Notes under the pieces: generated by a model
The model's database searches: none
Told to the model about the DNA's origin: nothing
What the model saw: only the letters and a program-made list of their open reading frames with translations
Program-made: the position numbers and the translations under genes
Shown: positions 1 to 9,214 of the stretch, one piece after another
How the letters are laid out: each line of letters opens with the position of its first letter
How positions within the stretch are numbered: the first letter of the stretch is position 1
DNA from: Chromatiales bacterium
Lineage (GTDB): Bacteria; Pseudomonadota; Gammaproteobacteria; UBA6429; Thiohalophilaceae
Reading direction: 5' to 3'
DNA: 64,000 bases
Assembly (NCBI GenBank): GCA_027032075.1
Contig: JALVOC010000089.1
Coordinates: 124,001-188,000, forward strand

Positions 1-1
1 T

Positions 2-265
2 ATGCTGGCACTGGCGCAGAAAAGCAACTGGCAGGCCGTTGCCGAACTGGAGGCGGAGCGTCAGCCAGTGATTGCAGATTTGTTTCAGCATCCCGATATA
101 CAGCAACACCTGGGCGAACTGGCGGAGACGTTGCGTGATGTCATTGAACTCGATCGGCAGTGTATTCTTCTGGGGGAACAGGAACGCACGCAGAAATCGG
201 AAGAGCTGAAAACCTTGCAACACGGCAAGCGTGCCGTTTTTGCATACCTGGATAACAGTCATTAA
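2..265 (+). CDS. fliT: FliT-like flagellar protein, 5'-truncated
   Basis: The 87 visible codons read as an all-helical, charged protein (MLALAQKSNWQAVAELE... to ...FAYLDNSH), like the small export chaperones FliT that bind the filament cap FliD. The first visible ATG sits at the window edge. In FliT proteins a segment of this type is preceded by a further helix, so the true start is probably upstream and this Met internal. Its place just before a PilZ gene and fleQ fits the usual fliC-fliD-fliS-fliT-fleQ order. FliT is poorly conserved, so the assignment rests on size, composition and context. Confidence 0.6.
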   Translation: MLALAQKSNWQAVAELEAERQPVIADLFQHPDIQQHLGELAETLRDVIELDRQCILLGEQERTQKSEELKTLQHGKRAVFAYLDNSH

Positions 266-364
266 TCATTCTGAATGCCTGCTCCGGGTATTTGGCGCCT
301 TGATTTCTGCCGGATCTTCATCCTGAACAGGGAAAGGCATTGTTAACTGGCAGAATACCCTTAT

Positions 365-910
365 ATGACAGCAGATACCATACAGTTACCGGGAGACGGA
401 TTGCAGGTGGAAATGTCCCTGCCGCTTCACTGGTCGGTTTTACCGGCCGACGCGACATCTCCCTGTTCCGCTGCCCGTAATCTTACCGCCCTGGAGTTGC
501 TGGAGGCACAGGAAGATCTGAACGTGTTGCACCACGAGGGGCGTGTCGATCATTCCCAGGAACTGGCGCGTATCGAACACAAACTGGATCTGTTGCTTAA
601 CCTGGTGGGGGAGTTGATTTTTCAGCAGAGGAATGCGGCCGCCGTTTCGCCACTGTTAATCGGCTTGCACGGCATGGCATGGCCGGAAACCAAAAAGATC
701 AGCCAAGAGCACACTATCATAATAGAGTTATTCCTTCATCCCCATACCCCCTCCTTGTGCCTGTCAGGCAAAGTGGTCGATACCGTGACAAAAAACACAC
801 AAACATGGTATGTTATTAAATTCGATGATCCGGGTGACGCGGTGACTGCGCTTTTTGAAAAATGGATATTCCGCCAGCACCGTCGTAGCATTGCAAAAAA
901 CCGTCAATAG
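365..910 (+). CDS. PilZ-like domain protein (putative c-di-GMP effector)
   Basis: A 181-residue protein with no signal peptide or membrane segment. Residues about 60-80 form a helix (RIEHKLDLLLNLVGELIF). The second half is beta-rich and ends in FEKWIFRQHRRSIAKNR, a tail I associate with divergent PilZ proteins encoded between fliT and fleQ in gammaproteobacteria. The classical c-di-GMP-binding RxxxR and (D/N)xSxxG motifs are not obvious, so binding is doubtful. By position it may link c-di-GMP to flagellar function. It could instead be a structural PilZ-like fold without ligand. Confidence 0.5.
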   Translation: MTADTIQLPGDGLQVEMSLPLHWSVLPADATSPCSAARNLTALELLEAQEDLNVLHHEGRVDHSQELARIEHKLDLLLNLVGELIFQQRNAAAVSPLLIGLHGMAWPETKKISQEHTIIIELFLHPHTPSLCLSGKVVDTVTKNTQTWYVIKFDDPGDAVTALFEKWIFRQHRRSIAKNRQ

Positions 911-1113
911 TCCTGGCGCTATCATACATAACCTGAACTGATACGAGGGAGCCGGGCGAAATATGTTTCGGCTTTTCGCGGCCAGAGGTGAATGACCACA
1001 GCTGAAAACCGGACTTTAACCAGCTTTGCGCATAATAATCACGTACTTTGATTGAACATTTATTGTGATTCCTTAATTCAAAATGATAATAGTATGTTTT
1101 TCGTGACAAAATT

Positions 1114-1142
1114 TTGACATCAATACCTGTGATGACTACTAT
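1114..1142 (+). promoter_or_regulatory. Candidate sigma-70 promoter of fleQ
   Basis: TTGACA at 1114-1119 is followed after 17 nt by TACTAT at 1137-1142, which predicts transcription from about 1149. This lies upstream of the ribosome-binding site chosen for fleQ, and downstream of the first in-frame ATG at 1145, which it therefore argues against. fleQ is normally sigma-70 driven. Confidence 0.55.
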
Positions 1143-1222
1143 CGTTGTTGTATTACAAACACCATCACATCAACGAATGTCTCGAAGCAGGAAAGCGTAA
1201 GCGACCTAAGGAGCCGGGTGCA

Positions 1223-2704
1223 ATGTTTGCAGCAGAATTTATAACCGAAGCTGATATGGACAATCCTTTACCAAATAAACGTATTTTACTTGTTGATAAC
1301 AACAGCAGACGCCTTGATGATTTAAAGCTGATATTGAATTTTATTGACTATGGAGATGTCCAGACGGTTGCGTATGGCCAATGGCAGCAGAAGATCGAAA
1401 AAGGGGAAAGTCTGGATCTTGTTATTGTCGGCTATCTCGACAGCGATGAATCGACACTGGAAGAGGTCAGGGCCTTGCGCGAATTTATTTCGGAAGCCAC
1501 GCCCGTTCTGACGATCAAAGAGCATAACCAGGAACATGCCTTGTCTCCCATTCTGGCGCGATTAGTGTCCGGATTCATAGAATACCCGGTCAAATACCGG
1601 CAATTCCAGCATGCCTTGCATCAGGCGGAGATTTACCACCGCATGGCCGTACAGCCCGGCAGCGGTACCCAGACACTGTTTCGCAGCCTGGTTGGAAACA
1701 GTCCAGGTATCTGCATGGTGCGAAAACTCATTGAACAGGTATCGAACAGTGATGCCAATGTCCTGATCCTTGGGGAATCCGGCACAGGGAAGGAAGTGGT
1801 TGCCCGTAATCTGCATTACAACTCAAGCCGGCGTGACAAGCCTTTTGTACCAGTGAACTGCGGAGCCATTCCACCTGATCTGCTGGAGAGCGAATTGTTT
1901 GGACATGAAAAGGGCGCCTTCACCGGTGCGATAAGTTCGCGGCAGGGCCGTTTTGAAATGGCCAATGGGGGCACCCTGTTTCTCGATGAAATCGGCGATA
2001 TGCCCCTCGCCATGCAGGTGAAATTGTTGCGTGTTATTCAGGAACGCATATTTGAGCGCGTCGGCAGCAACAAAAGTATCAGTGCGAATGTGCGAATTAT
2101 TGCCGCAACCCATCGCGACCTCGAAGTGGAAATCGCGGAAAACCGTTTTCGTGAGGATCTTTACTACCGGCTGAACGTATTTCCGATTGAAATGCCGCCC
2201 CTGCGCGAACGTGCTGAGGATATCCCCATTCTGGTGAACGAATTGATCACCCGCATGGAGCGGGAAGGGAGGGGTTCGGTCCGATTGACTCAAAGCGCCA
2301 TCAAGGTTCTTCAGCAGTATCAATGGCTGGGGAATGTCCGGGAGCTTGCCAATCTGATCGAACGGATGATCATCATGTTTCCCAATGGTGTTGTGGATAT
2401 ACGTGACTTGCCGGAGAAATATCGCAAGGACGTCGAGATAGAGGAATTGGCCGTTACTCTCCCGACCGCAGTGGATGCCGCTGACGAAGCGGTCGCTGAT
2501 ATCACCATGCCGGTTCGTTTGCCGGAGAGAGGAATCGATCTGAAAGAACATCTGCTGGCACTGGAGTCCTCCCTTATCAAACAGGCACTGGACGAATCCA
2601 ACGGTGTTGTGGCCCATGCTGCCCGGCGTCTTAATATGCGCCGTACCACGCTCGTCGAAAAAATGCGCAAATACGGCCTGCAACGTGCTGAAAAAGTGTC
2701 GTAA
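1223..2704 (+). CDS. fleQ: FleQ, master flagellar regulator (sigma-54 activator)
   Basis: A 493-residue bacterial enhancer-binding protein. The N-terminal receiver-like domain starts [17 protein letters not shown] and lacks the usual phosphoacceptor region, as in FleQ. The AAA+ domain has Walker A GESGTGKE (near residue 183), the sigma-54 contact loop GAFTGA (near 231) and Walker [11 protein letters not shown] (near 250). A Fis-type helix-turn-helix ends the protein ([18 protein letters not shown]). The start at 1223 is chosen because AAGGAG at 1208-1213 precedes it by 9 nt, and the upstream in-frame ATG at 1145 falls before the predicted transcription start. Family knowledge: FleQ activates fleSR and flagellar genes and responds to c-di-GMP. 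Length matches the Pseudomonas protein. Confidence 0.92.
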   Translation: MFAAEFITEADMDNPLPNKRILLVDNNSRRLDDLKLILNFIDYGDVQTVAYGQWQQKIEKGESLDLVIVGYLDSDESTLEEVRALREFISEATPVLTIKEHNQEHALSPILARLVSGFIEYPVKYRQFQHALHQAEIYHRMAVQPGSGTQTLFRSLVGNSPGICMVRKLIEQVSNSDANVLILGESGTGKEVVARNLHYNSSRRDKPFVPVNCGAIPPDLLESELFGHEKGAFTGAISSRQGRFEMANGGTLFLDEIGDMPLAMQVKLLRVIQERIFERVGSNKSISANVRIIAATHRDLEVEIAENRFREDLYYRLNVFPIEMPPLRERAEDIPILVNELITRMEREGRGSVRLTQSAIKVLQQYQWLGNVRELANLIERMIIMFPNGVVDIRDLPEKYRKDVEIEELAVTLPTAVDAADEAVADITMPVRLPERGIDLKEHLLALESSLIKQALDESNGVVAHAARRLNMRRTTLVEKMRKYGLQRAEKVS

Positions 2705-2762
2705 TTTTGACCGTTGAATTTTTCCAATCTGTAAGTTGTTGATTCCCAATTAAACTACCTCC

Positions 2763-2779
2763 AGGCACGTTTCTTGCTC
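2763..2779 (+). promoter_or_regulatory. Sigma-54 promoter of fleSR
   Basis: AGGCACGTTTCTTGCTC matches the sigma-54 -24/-12 consensus (TGGCACG-N4-TTGCW) with correct 10-nt spacing between the GG at 2764-2765 and GC at 2776-2777. Only the first T of the -24 box differs. It lies about 50 nt before fleS, the classic FleQ-activated position. Confidence 0.8.
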
Positions 2780-2829
2780 TGTATCTGTGCGGGTGAATAA
2801 CACCCGAACAATCAGAGCAAGAGACGAGC

Positions 2830-4038
2830 ATGATCCAAAACTCTCTATCCAATGCCCAGGGACTGGAAGAGGCTTTTCAGACCTTCAATCAATTGTCGGA
2901 ACAGCTGACCGCGTCCTATCAACAACTCGAAGCCAGAGTGGCAAAGCTGAGTAGCGAACTGGCAGCGGCCAGGGATGCCCGCATCAAAGAGTTGAGTGAA
3001 AAGGAGCGCCTGGCGAAACGTCTGGAGCTGTTGCTGAATGTTTTGCCTGGCGGGATTGTGGTGCTCGATGGTAAGGGTATCGTTAATGAATGCAATCCGG
3101 CCGCAGAGGAATTGCTGGGACAAACACTGCTCGGCCAGTCCTGGAGCGAGATCATTCAACGTGCATTTGCACCCCGTTCGGATGATGGCCATGAGATATC
3201 CCTGAGTGACGGCCGGCGTGTCAATATCTCGACTTGCCCGCTCGGAAGTGAACCCGGACAAATCCTGCTGATAACCGATGTCACGGAAATGCGCCGTCTG
3301 CAGGATCGGCTCAGCCACCAACAACGGCTGGCTGCAATGGGCGAAACGGCCGCATCACTTGCACATCAAATCCGCACACCGCTGGCATCCGCCCTGTTAT
3401 ACGCTTCCAATCTCAAACGCCAGCATATGAGTGATGGAGAACGTCTGCGGGTGGGTGAAAAAATATTCTCGCGTCTCCGCCACCTGGAACAACTGATAAA
3501 AAACATGCTGCTTTATGCGCGTGGCGTCGAACTGGATGAAGAGGTTTTCAGCGCTGCCGATCTGTTGCTGGAATTGAAACAAATTCTCGATACACAGCTA
3601 AAGGCAACACAAACCCAGTTTTCGTGGCACGATGAATCCAGAGGAATGATGCTTAAGGGTAATCATCAAATGCTGTTAAGCGGTCTGGTTAATTTATGTG
3701 TTAATGCCATGCAGGCCATGGGGACAGGAGGCCGCCTGCGGATTTTCGCGGATAACGTTGACAGCGGGCATCTGGAGTTTCGTATTGTGGATAATGGCCC
3801 GGGTATTCCCGTTGACAAGCAGAATGAAATATTCAACCCCTTTTTCACTACGCGCAAAGAAGGTACCGGACTGGGTTTACCGGTAGTGGCGGCGATTGCT
3901 AAGGCACATAAGGGTAGTATCCAGCTGGAATCGGAAGCAGGCTGCGGCTGCACCTTCCGTTTGTGCCTGCCGGCCATTGCTGCCGAAAAATTGCCGGATA
4001 AAACAGCAGTCAGCGGGATAAAGTCCCAACTTGCCTGA
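2830..4038 (+). CDS. fleS: FleS flagellar sensor histidine kinase
   Basis: A 402-residue soluble kinase. A helical N-terminus (residues 1-60, coiled-coil-like) is followed by a PAS domain (about 62-155, GGIVVLDGKGIVNECNPAA), a HisKA dimerisation helix with the phosphorylated His at about 179 (SLAHQIRTPLASALLYA), and a HATPase_c domain with N, G1 and G2 boxes (NLCVNAMQAM; DNGPGIP; EGTGLGLPVV). No membrane segment is seen, so it senses a cytoplasmic signal, in the family the assembly state of the basal body. It lies 27 nt before fleR and shares the sigma-54 promoter. Like FleS of Pseudomonas and FlrB of Vibrio. Confidence 0.9.
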   Translation: MIQNSLSNAQGLEEAFQTFNQLSEQLTASYQQLEARVAKLSSELAAARDARIKELSEKERLAKRLELLLNVLPGGIVVLDGKGIVNECNPAAEELLGQTLLGQSWSEIIQRAFAPRSDDGHEISLSDGRRVNISTCPLGSEPGQILLITDVTEMRRLQDRLSHQQRLAAMGETAASLAHQIRTPLASALLYASNLKRQHMSDGERLRVGEKIFSRLRHLEQLIKNMLLYARGVELDEEVFSAADLLLELKQILDTQLKATQTQFSWHDESRGMMLKGNHQMLLSGLVNLCVNAMQAMGTGGRLRIFADNVDSGHLEFRIVDNGPGIPVDKQNEIFNPFFTTRKEGTGLGLPVVAAIAKAHKGSIQLESEAGCGCTFRLCLPAIAAEKLPDKTAVSGIKSQLA

Positions 4039-4065
4039 AGTATGATTAACCGTGAGGTAAAAAGA

Positions 4066-5448
4066 ATGAATGAAGCATGCATTTTGATCGTTGAAGACGA
4101 CGCCGCTTTGAGTGAAGCGCTGGCGGATACGTTACAAATGGCGGGTTATTGTGTGCAAACCGCGGACAACGGAAAGACCGCGCTGAAAGTGCTCGAAGAA
4201 AACGATATTGATCTGGTTGTCAGTGATATCAACATGCCGAAAATGGATGGAACCAGTTTGTTGAAACAGGTCAAACAGAATTATCCAGACGTGCCGATCA
4301 TGTTGATGACGGCATATGGTTCGATTGAACAGGCCGTGGATGCCATAAGAGAAGGTGCCATGGATTATCTGGTAAAGCCGTTCGAGGCGGAAGTCCTGGT
4401 CAACATGGTTTCCCGTTATATCGGGTCGAACAAGCATGCCGAAATGCAAATGATAGTGGCTGATGAAAAGTCTAAAGAACTTGCTCGCCTGGCGCGCAGA
4501 CTTTCAGAAAGTGATGCAACCGTGATGATTACAGGCGAAAGCGGGGTTGGGAAAGAAGTGTTGGCGCAGTATATTCACCAGCACTCGTTGCGCAAGGATG
4601 CGCCATTCGTAGCAATCAACTGCGCGGCAATACCGGAAAACATGCTTGAAGCCACAATGTTTGGTTATGAAAAAGGTGCATATACCGGTGCCTACAAGGC
4701 CAGTCCCGGAAAATTTGAACAGGCACAAGGTGGGACAATTCTGCTGGATGAGATATCAGAGATGGATCTGGGATTACAGGCAAAACTGCTGCGTGTATTA
4801 CAGGAAAAGGAAGTGGAGCGACTCGGTGGCAACAAAATCATCGATCTGGATGTGCGGGTGCTGGCCACCTCCAATCAGGATATGCGGAAAATCGTCGCAG
4901 AGGGCAGGTTTCGCGAGGACCTGTTCTACCGCCTGAATGTTTTTCCAATGCATATCGAACCCCTGCGGAATCGCAGGGACGACATCATCCCGTTGGCGGA
5001 ACGTATCATTGAAAAAAATTCCAAAGCCGCTGGAACACCGTTGCCGCTGTTGAGTGAAGAAGCGAAACAGGAGTTGCTGCAATATAGCTGGCCCGGAAAT
5101 ATCCGTGAGCTCGACAACGTGATACAGCGTGCCCTGATATTGCAAAGTGGCGGGGTGATCGAAAAAGCAGATCTGCATTTTGTGAATACATTGGATGCCC
5201 AGCAGACAAACAGTGTTGCTGCAACAGCGGCCGCGTCGCAAATCAGCACGGCGGGGGCAAACCTGAACGGCGATTTGAAAAAACACGAATGGGAAATGAT
5301 TCTGAACGCCATACGTGACGAGCATGGCAGCCGCAAGGCAACTGCAGAAAGGCTGGGTATCAGCCAACGAACCCTGCGTTATAAACTGGCGCGGATGCGT
5401 GAGGCAGGCATCAGTATACCCGATGTGTCCGGCGTCGAGACCGCCTGA
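4066..5448 (+). CDS. fleR: FleR flagellar response regulator (sigma-54 activator)
   Basis: A 460-residue NtrC-type regulator. The receiver domain carries the phosphoacceptor Asp at about 54 (SDINMPKMDG) and the conserved Lys (LVKPFE). The AAA+ domain has GESGVGKE, the sigma-54 loop as GAYTGA rather than GAFTGA, and LLDEIS. The C-terminal Fis helix-turn-helix is ATAERLGISQRTLRYKL. The start is placed at 4066, which has GAGG at 4054-4057. An in-frame ATG at 4042 lacks a Shine-Dalgarno. It is the partner of FleS and should activate class III genes such as fliE and fliK. Confidence 0.92.
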   Translation: MNEACILIVEDDAALSEALADTLQMAGYCVQTADNGKTALKVLEENDIDLVVSDINMPKMDGTSLLKQVKQNYPDVPIMLMTAYGSIEQAVDAIREGAMDYLVKPFEAEVLVNMVSRYIGSNKHAEMQMIVADEKSKELARLARRLSESDATVMITGESGVGKEVLAQYIHQHSLRKDAPFVAINCAAIPENMLEATMFGYEKGAYTGAYKASPGKFEQAQGGTILLDEISEMDLGLQAKLLRVLQEKEVERLGGNKIIDLDVRVLATSNQDMRKIVAEGRFREDLFYRLNVFPMHIEPLRNRRDDIIPLAERIIEKNSKAAGTPLPLLSEEAKQELLQYSWPGNIRELDNVIQRALILQSGGVIEKADLHFVNTLDAQQTNSVAATAAASQISTAGANLNGDLKKHEWEMILNAIRDEHGSRKATAERLGISQRTLRYKLARMREAGISIPDVSGVETA

Positions 5449-5468
5449 AGGGTACAGGAGGGATTCCA

Positions 5469-5795
5469 ATGAGTAATGCAAAAATCAATCCGGATGCGCT
5501 TTTGATGCAAATGCGTGCGATGGCGGCCGCCGCGCAGAACAAAACCACCAGTGCCGCAACGAACGGTGTGCAGGAGAGTTTTTCCGATTTGCTCAAACAA
5601 TCCATCGAAACGGTTAATTCGACGCAAAAGGAGGCCGAACGTCTGGCAGATGCCTTCCAAAAAGGGGATGCAAATGTACAAATGTCGGAAGTAATGGTTG
5701 CACTGCAAAAATCGAATGTTTCTTTCCAGGCAATGTTGCAGATTCGTAACAAGTTGATAAGTGCATATCAGGAAATCATGAATATGCAGATCTGA
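5469..5795 (+). CDS. fliE: FliE, MS ring-rod junction protein
   Basis: A 108-residue protein with the family's C-terminal signature (VMVALQKSNVSFQAMLQIRNKLISAYQEIMNMQI). FliE joins the MS ring to the rod and is exported by the flagellar type III system, so no Sec signal is expected or seen. A strong AGGAGG at 5457-5462 precedes the start. It begins 20 nt after fleR and leads the fliEFGHIJ operon. I found no convincing -24/-12 element in the short gap, so it may be transcribed from within or upstream of fleR. Confidence 0.93.
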   Translation: MSNAKINPDALLMQMRAMAAAAQNKTTSAATNGVQESFSDLLKQSIETVNSTQKEAERLADAFQKGDANVQMSEVMVALQKSNVSFQAMLQIRNKLISAYQEIMNMQI

Positions 5796-5845
5796 ACTGG
5801 GTAGTCAATGACTTGTTTCATAAAAACACCGTGATGTAAACAAAT

Positions 5846-7495
5846 ATGGATCTCATCAAAACAGAAGAGCAATTTGAACCACAGCATGAGAGCTACATGC
5901 CAAAACCATTGCAGGGGATGCTGGGTCTGCCGCTGGTAAGGCAGGTGGGATTGCTTGTCGGGCTGGCAGCGAGTATTGCGCTGGGGGTGGCAGTGGCCTT
6001 GTGGTCACAAACACCGGACTACACCATTCTTTACAGCAATCTTTCCGGTCAGGACACTTCGCAAATGGTGAATGTGCTGCAACAGTATGACATTGATTAC
6101 CGTCTGGATCCCGACAGTGGTGCCTTGCTGGTAGATGCCAGCAAGGTGCATGAGGCGAAACTGAAATTGGCTGCAGAAAACCTCATCAATCCTCATGGAC
6201 AGGGGTTTGAATTGATCGATAAGGATCAGGGATTTGGTTCCAGCGCCTTTATCCAGAGCGCACGTTATCAGCATGCTCAGGAAGTGGAACTGGCACGGAC
6301 GATCACTTCCATCGCTTCCGTACAAAGCGCACGTGTGCATCTTGCCTTGCCGAAGGAGTCAGCGTTTATTCGCAACAGGCGCAAACCAAGCGCCTCGGTA
6401 ATGGTCAAGTTGATGCCCGGGCGAAAACTGGAAAAAGAACAGGTTACCGCAATTGTCAATCTGGTGGCGGCAAGCATTCCGAACATGGAAAGTTCGGAAG
6501 TAACACTCATCGACAACAAGGGACGTTTGTTGTCCTCCTCCATGCAGGATGGTGCCCTCGCTCTGACAACCACGCAGTTTGAATATACACAAAAGGTTGA
6601 ACAGGCGTATATCGATCGCATTGAAAATATTCTTGCCCCACTGGTGGGAATCGGTGGTGTGCGTGCACAGGTAAAGGCGGATATCGATTTTACCAGCAGC
6701 GAATCAACCAGTGAGTCCTTTAATCCCGATCTTCCGGCAATTCGCAGCGAACAGCAATTCGAAGAGCAAACAAAAGGCAACGTCCTGCAGGGCGGCATCC
6801 CCGGAGCATTGTCCAATCAGCCACCGGGGCAGGCCACCGCGCCAGAGCGTGCCGGCAATACAGTCGAGGAGACGTCCCAGAGCAAACAACCGAGCAAAAC
6901 CCGCAAACGCGTCACTCGCAATTATGAACTTGATAAAACCATTAATCATACCAGGCGTTCACCGGGAACGATCCGCAAGCTGTCGGTTGCAGTTGTCCTC
7001 GATATAAAGAAAATCACGGATAAAGACGGTAAGGTGTCATTGAAGCCCTATAGCGAGGAAGAGCTTGCAAAATTCACCAGCCTGGTCAAGGAAACCGTCG
7101 GTTTCAATACGATGCGCGGTGATACGGTAAAAGTGATCAACGCCGGATTTACCGTGCCTGAAATCCAGGAAATACCGGAAGAATCATTCTGGGAAAAAAG
7201 CTGGTTCCGTTCCGTGGCAAAACAGGTTGTAGGCGGGGTGCTTGTTTTATTGTTGCTTTTCGGCGTGTTGCGGCCGGTGATGAACAAACTCGCCAATCAT
7301 TCGGCCGCCGCCAGAAATGTCGAATCGGACGGCTTATCCGAGGATCAGTTGACCTTGACAGGTGGTGAAGGCGTCGGCCGATTACCAAAACCGACAACAT
7401 ACGAAGATAACCTCAATATGGCCAAACAAATGGCAACCAGTGAACCCAAACGGGTTGCACAGGTTGTAAAAGGCTGGTTGGACGACAGTAAATAG
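5846..7495 (+). CDS. fliF: FliF, flagellar MS-ring protein
   Basis: A 549-residue inner-membrane ring protein, close to the usual 550-600. It has an N-terminal transmembrane helix (about residues 33-52, QVGLLVGLAASIALGVAVAL), a large periplasmic region with the YscJ/FliF ring-building motifs (YTILYSNLSGQD; ARVHLALPKESAF), and a second membrane helix (about 455-472, VVGGVLVLLLLFGVLRPV). A cytoplasmic tail ends in ...KRVAQVVKGWLDD, the FliG-binding end. It sits 50 nt after fliE and 14 nt before fliG. No strong Shine-Dalgarno is seen before ATG 5846. Confidence 0.95.
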   Translation: MDLIKTEEQFEPQHESYMPKPLQGMLGLPLVRQVGLLVGLAASIALGVAVALWSQTPDYTILYSNLSGQDTSQMVNVLQQYDIDYRLDPDSGALLVDASKVHEAKLKLAAENLINPHGQGFELIDKDQGFGSSAFIQSARYQHAQEVELARTITSIASVQSARVHLALPKESAFIRNRRKPSASVMVKLMPGRKLEKEQVTAIVNLVAASIPNMESSEVTLIDNKGRLLSSSMQDGALALTTTQFEYTQKVEQAYIDRIENILAPLVGIGGVRAQVKADIDFTSSESTSESFNPDLPAIRSEQQFEEQTKGNVLQGGIPGALSNQPPGQATAPERAGNTVEETSQSKQPSKTRKRVTRNYELDKTINHTRRSPGTIRKLSVAVVLDIKKITDKDGKVSLKPYSEEELAKFTSLVKETVGFNTMRGDTVKVINAGFTVPEIQEIPEESFWEKSWFRSVAKQVVGGVLVLLLLFGVLRPVMNKLANHSAAARNVESDGLSEDQLTLTGGEGVGRLPKPTTYEDNLNMAKQMATSEPKRVAQVVKGWLDDSK

Positions 7496-7509
7496 CGCTG
7501 GTTGCGTAT

Positions 7510-8535
7510 ATGGCAGAAGAAGCTACCACCAAATCAAAAAAGAAATTAAACGGCATCGAGCGTGCCGCGATTTTGCTGATGACCCTGGGCGAAAAGGATG
7601 CAGCCGAAGTCTTCAAATTAATGAACCCCAAGGAAGTGCAGAAAGTGGGGGAGGCGATGGCAAGGCTTGGCTCGGTAGGACGGGAGGAAGTCGATGAGGT
7701 GCTTGCGGAATTCTGCGATACAGTGGACGAACAGACCGCCCTGGGTATCGGTAACGAAGAGTACCTGCGAAACGTTCTGGTAAATGCGCTGGGTGAGGAC
7801 AAGGCCGGCAATATTATCGATCGCATTCTTATGGGGCACAATGCCAAGGGGCTGGAATCACTGAAGTGGATGGAACCCCGCTCCGTAGCTGAATTGATAC
7901 GCCTGGAACATCCGCAGATTATTGCCATTATTCTTTCCTATCTTGAAAGTGATCAGTCGGCCGAGGTGCTTGCGGCCTTGCCGGAAAATATGCGTGCGGA
8001 TATTTTAATCCGCATAGCGACTCTCGATGGTATCCAGCCATCCGCGTTAAAGGAGCTGGATGAGATGCTGGAAAAACAATTTACCGGCAATGCAGACAGT
8101 CTTAAATCCGCTGGCATTGGAGGTGTGAAAACAGCCGCGAATGTCCTGAATTTCATTGATTCAAGCATGGAAGCGGAAATCATGGACAAGATCAAAGAGG
8201 CTGATGAAGAACTCGGCCAGAACATACAGGATCTGATGTTCGTCTTTGACAACCTGGTTGATGTAGATGACAGGGGTATCCAGTCCCTGTTACGGGAAAT
8301 TTCATCGGAAAATCTGATTGTTGCCTTGAAAGGTGCGGACGAAGCCGTAAAGGAAAAAATACTCAAGAACATGTCCAAACGTGCTGCGGAAATGTTGCGC
8401 GATGATCTGGATGCCAAGGGGCCGGTACGCATCAGCGAAGTGGAAGCCGCACAGAAAGAAATACTGGCAGTTGCCCGCCGCATGTCCGAGTCCGGTGAGA
8501 TTTCCTTAGGCGGAGGCGGCGATGAGTTCGTCTAA
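7510..8535 (+). CDS. fliG: FliG, flagellar motor switch protein
   Basis: A 341-residue rotor protein, the usual FliG length. The N-terminal FliF-binding domain (GIERAAILLMTLGEKDAAEV), the middle domain with the EHPQ motif (RLEHPQIIAIILSYL) and the C-terminal torque helix with charged residues (GADEAVKEKILKNMSKRA) are all present. It works in the cytoplasmic C ring, meeting the stator and FliM. Its 3' end overlaps fliH by 14 nt, which implies translational coupling. Confidence 0.96.
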   Translation: MAEEATTKSKKKLNGIERAAILLMTLGEKDAAEVFKLMNPKEVQKVGEAMARLGSVGREEVDEVLAEFCDTVDEQTALGIGNEEYLRNVLVNALGEDKAGNIIDRILMGHNAKGLESLKWMEPRSVAELIRLEHPQIIAIILSYLESDQSAEVLAALPENMRADILIRIATLDGIQPSALKELDEMLEKQFTGNADSLKSAGIGGVKTAANVLNFIDSSMEAEIMDKIKEADEELGQNIQDLMFVFDNLVDVDDRGIQSLLREISSENLIVALKGADEAVKEKILKNMSKRAAEMLRDDLDAKGPVRISEVEAAQKEILAVARRMSESGEISLGGGGDEFV

Positions 8536-9214
8536 AATACTCAAGCAACCGGAACTGTCGGCCTATGAACGATGGGAGTTGCCCAATGTTTCAGGTCTGG
8601 ATTTTAAAGAAGGTGTTGATTTAAAAACAACCATCCGGAATGCAACAGGACACATCACTGTCGAAGATATCGAGAAAATCCAGAAAAAGGCATATGCAGA
8701 GGGGTTTGACAAGGGATATCAGGACGGTGTGGAAAAAGGCCTGGCGGAGACCAGGCCCGTAATTGAAAAGCAGCTTGCGCAACTAAACACAATGCTGGAC
8801 ATGTTGGCAGAGCCCTTGAAGGAGCTCGATGAGAGTGTGATACAGCAGACCGCAGAACTGGCGGTGGCAGTGGCCAGGCAACTGGTAAGACGCGAATTAC
8901 GCACGGATCCAAATCAGGTGGTGGCAGTGGTGAGAGAGGCCATCAATATTCTGCCGGTGGGGGCGCGTAATGTTCAGGTATATTTGCATCCGGAAGATGC
9001 CGCCCTCATCCGGGACGCGTTTTCCGTGGATGAGAATGAACCTGATTCCAGCCTCAACTGGAAAATTGTGGAAGAACCCCTGTTGAGCCGTGGTGGCTGT
9101 AAAGTACGCGCAGAAAATTCGCATATCGATGCAACGGTGGAAAAGCGCATTAACCGCATCACTGCGGCAATACTGGGTGGAGAACGAGCCACGGATCCGG
9201 GCAATCATGAATAA
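8522..9214 (+). CDS. fliH: FliH, flagellar export ATPase regulator
   Basis: A 230-residue FliH. It has a short N-terminal region, a glycine-spaced helix ([18 protein letters not shown]) typical of FliH GxxxG repeats, and the conserved C-terminal domain ([26 protein letters not shown]). It forms the peripheral stalk of the export ATPase with FliI. It overlaps fliG by 14 nt and fliI by 8 nt. Confidence 0.92.
   Translation: MSSSKILKQPELSAYERWELPNVSGLDFKEGVDLKTTIRNATGHITVEDIEKIQKKAYAEGFDKGYQDGVEKGLAETRPVIEKQLAQLNTMLDMLAEPLKELDESVIQQTAELAVAVARQLVRRELRTDPNQVVAVVREAINILPVGARNVQVYLHPEDAALIRDAFSVDENEPDSSLNWKIVEEPLLSRGGCKVRAENSHIDATVEKRINRITAAILGGERATDPGNHE

Noticed and set aside
816-1109. 97-codon minus-strand frame between the PilZ-like gene and fleQ
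   Set aside because: Overlaps the PilZ-like coding end and the fleQ promoter; no family resemblance.
1823-2749. 308-codon minus-strand frame opposite fleQ
   Set aside because: Shadow of the fleQ AAA+ domain; no recognisable domain or start signal.
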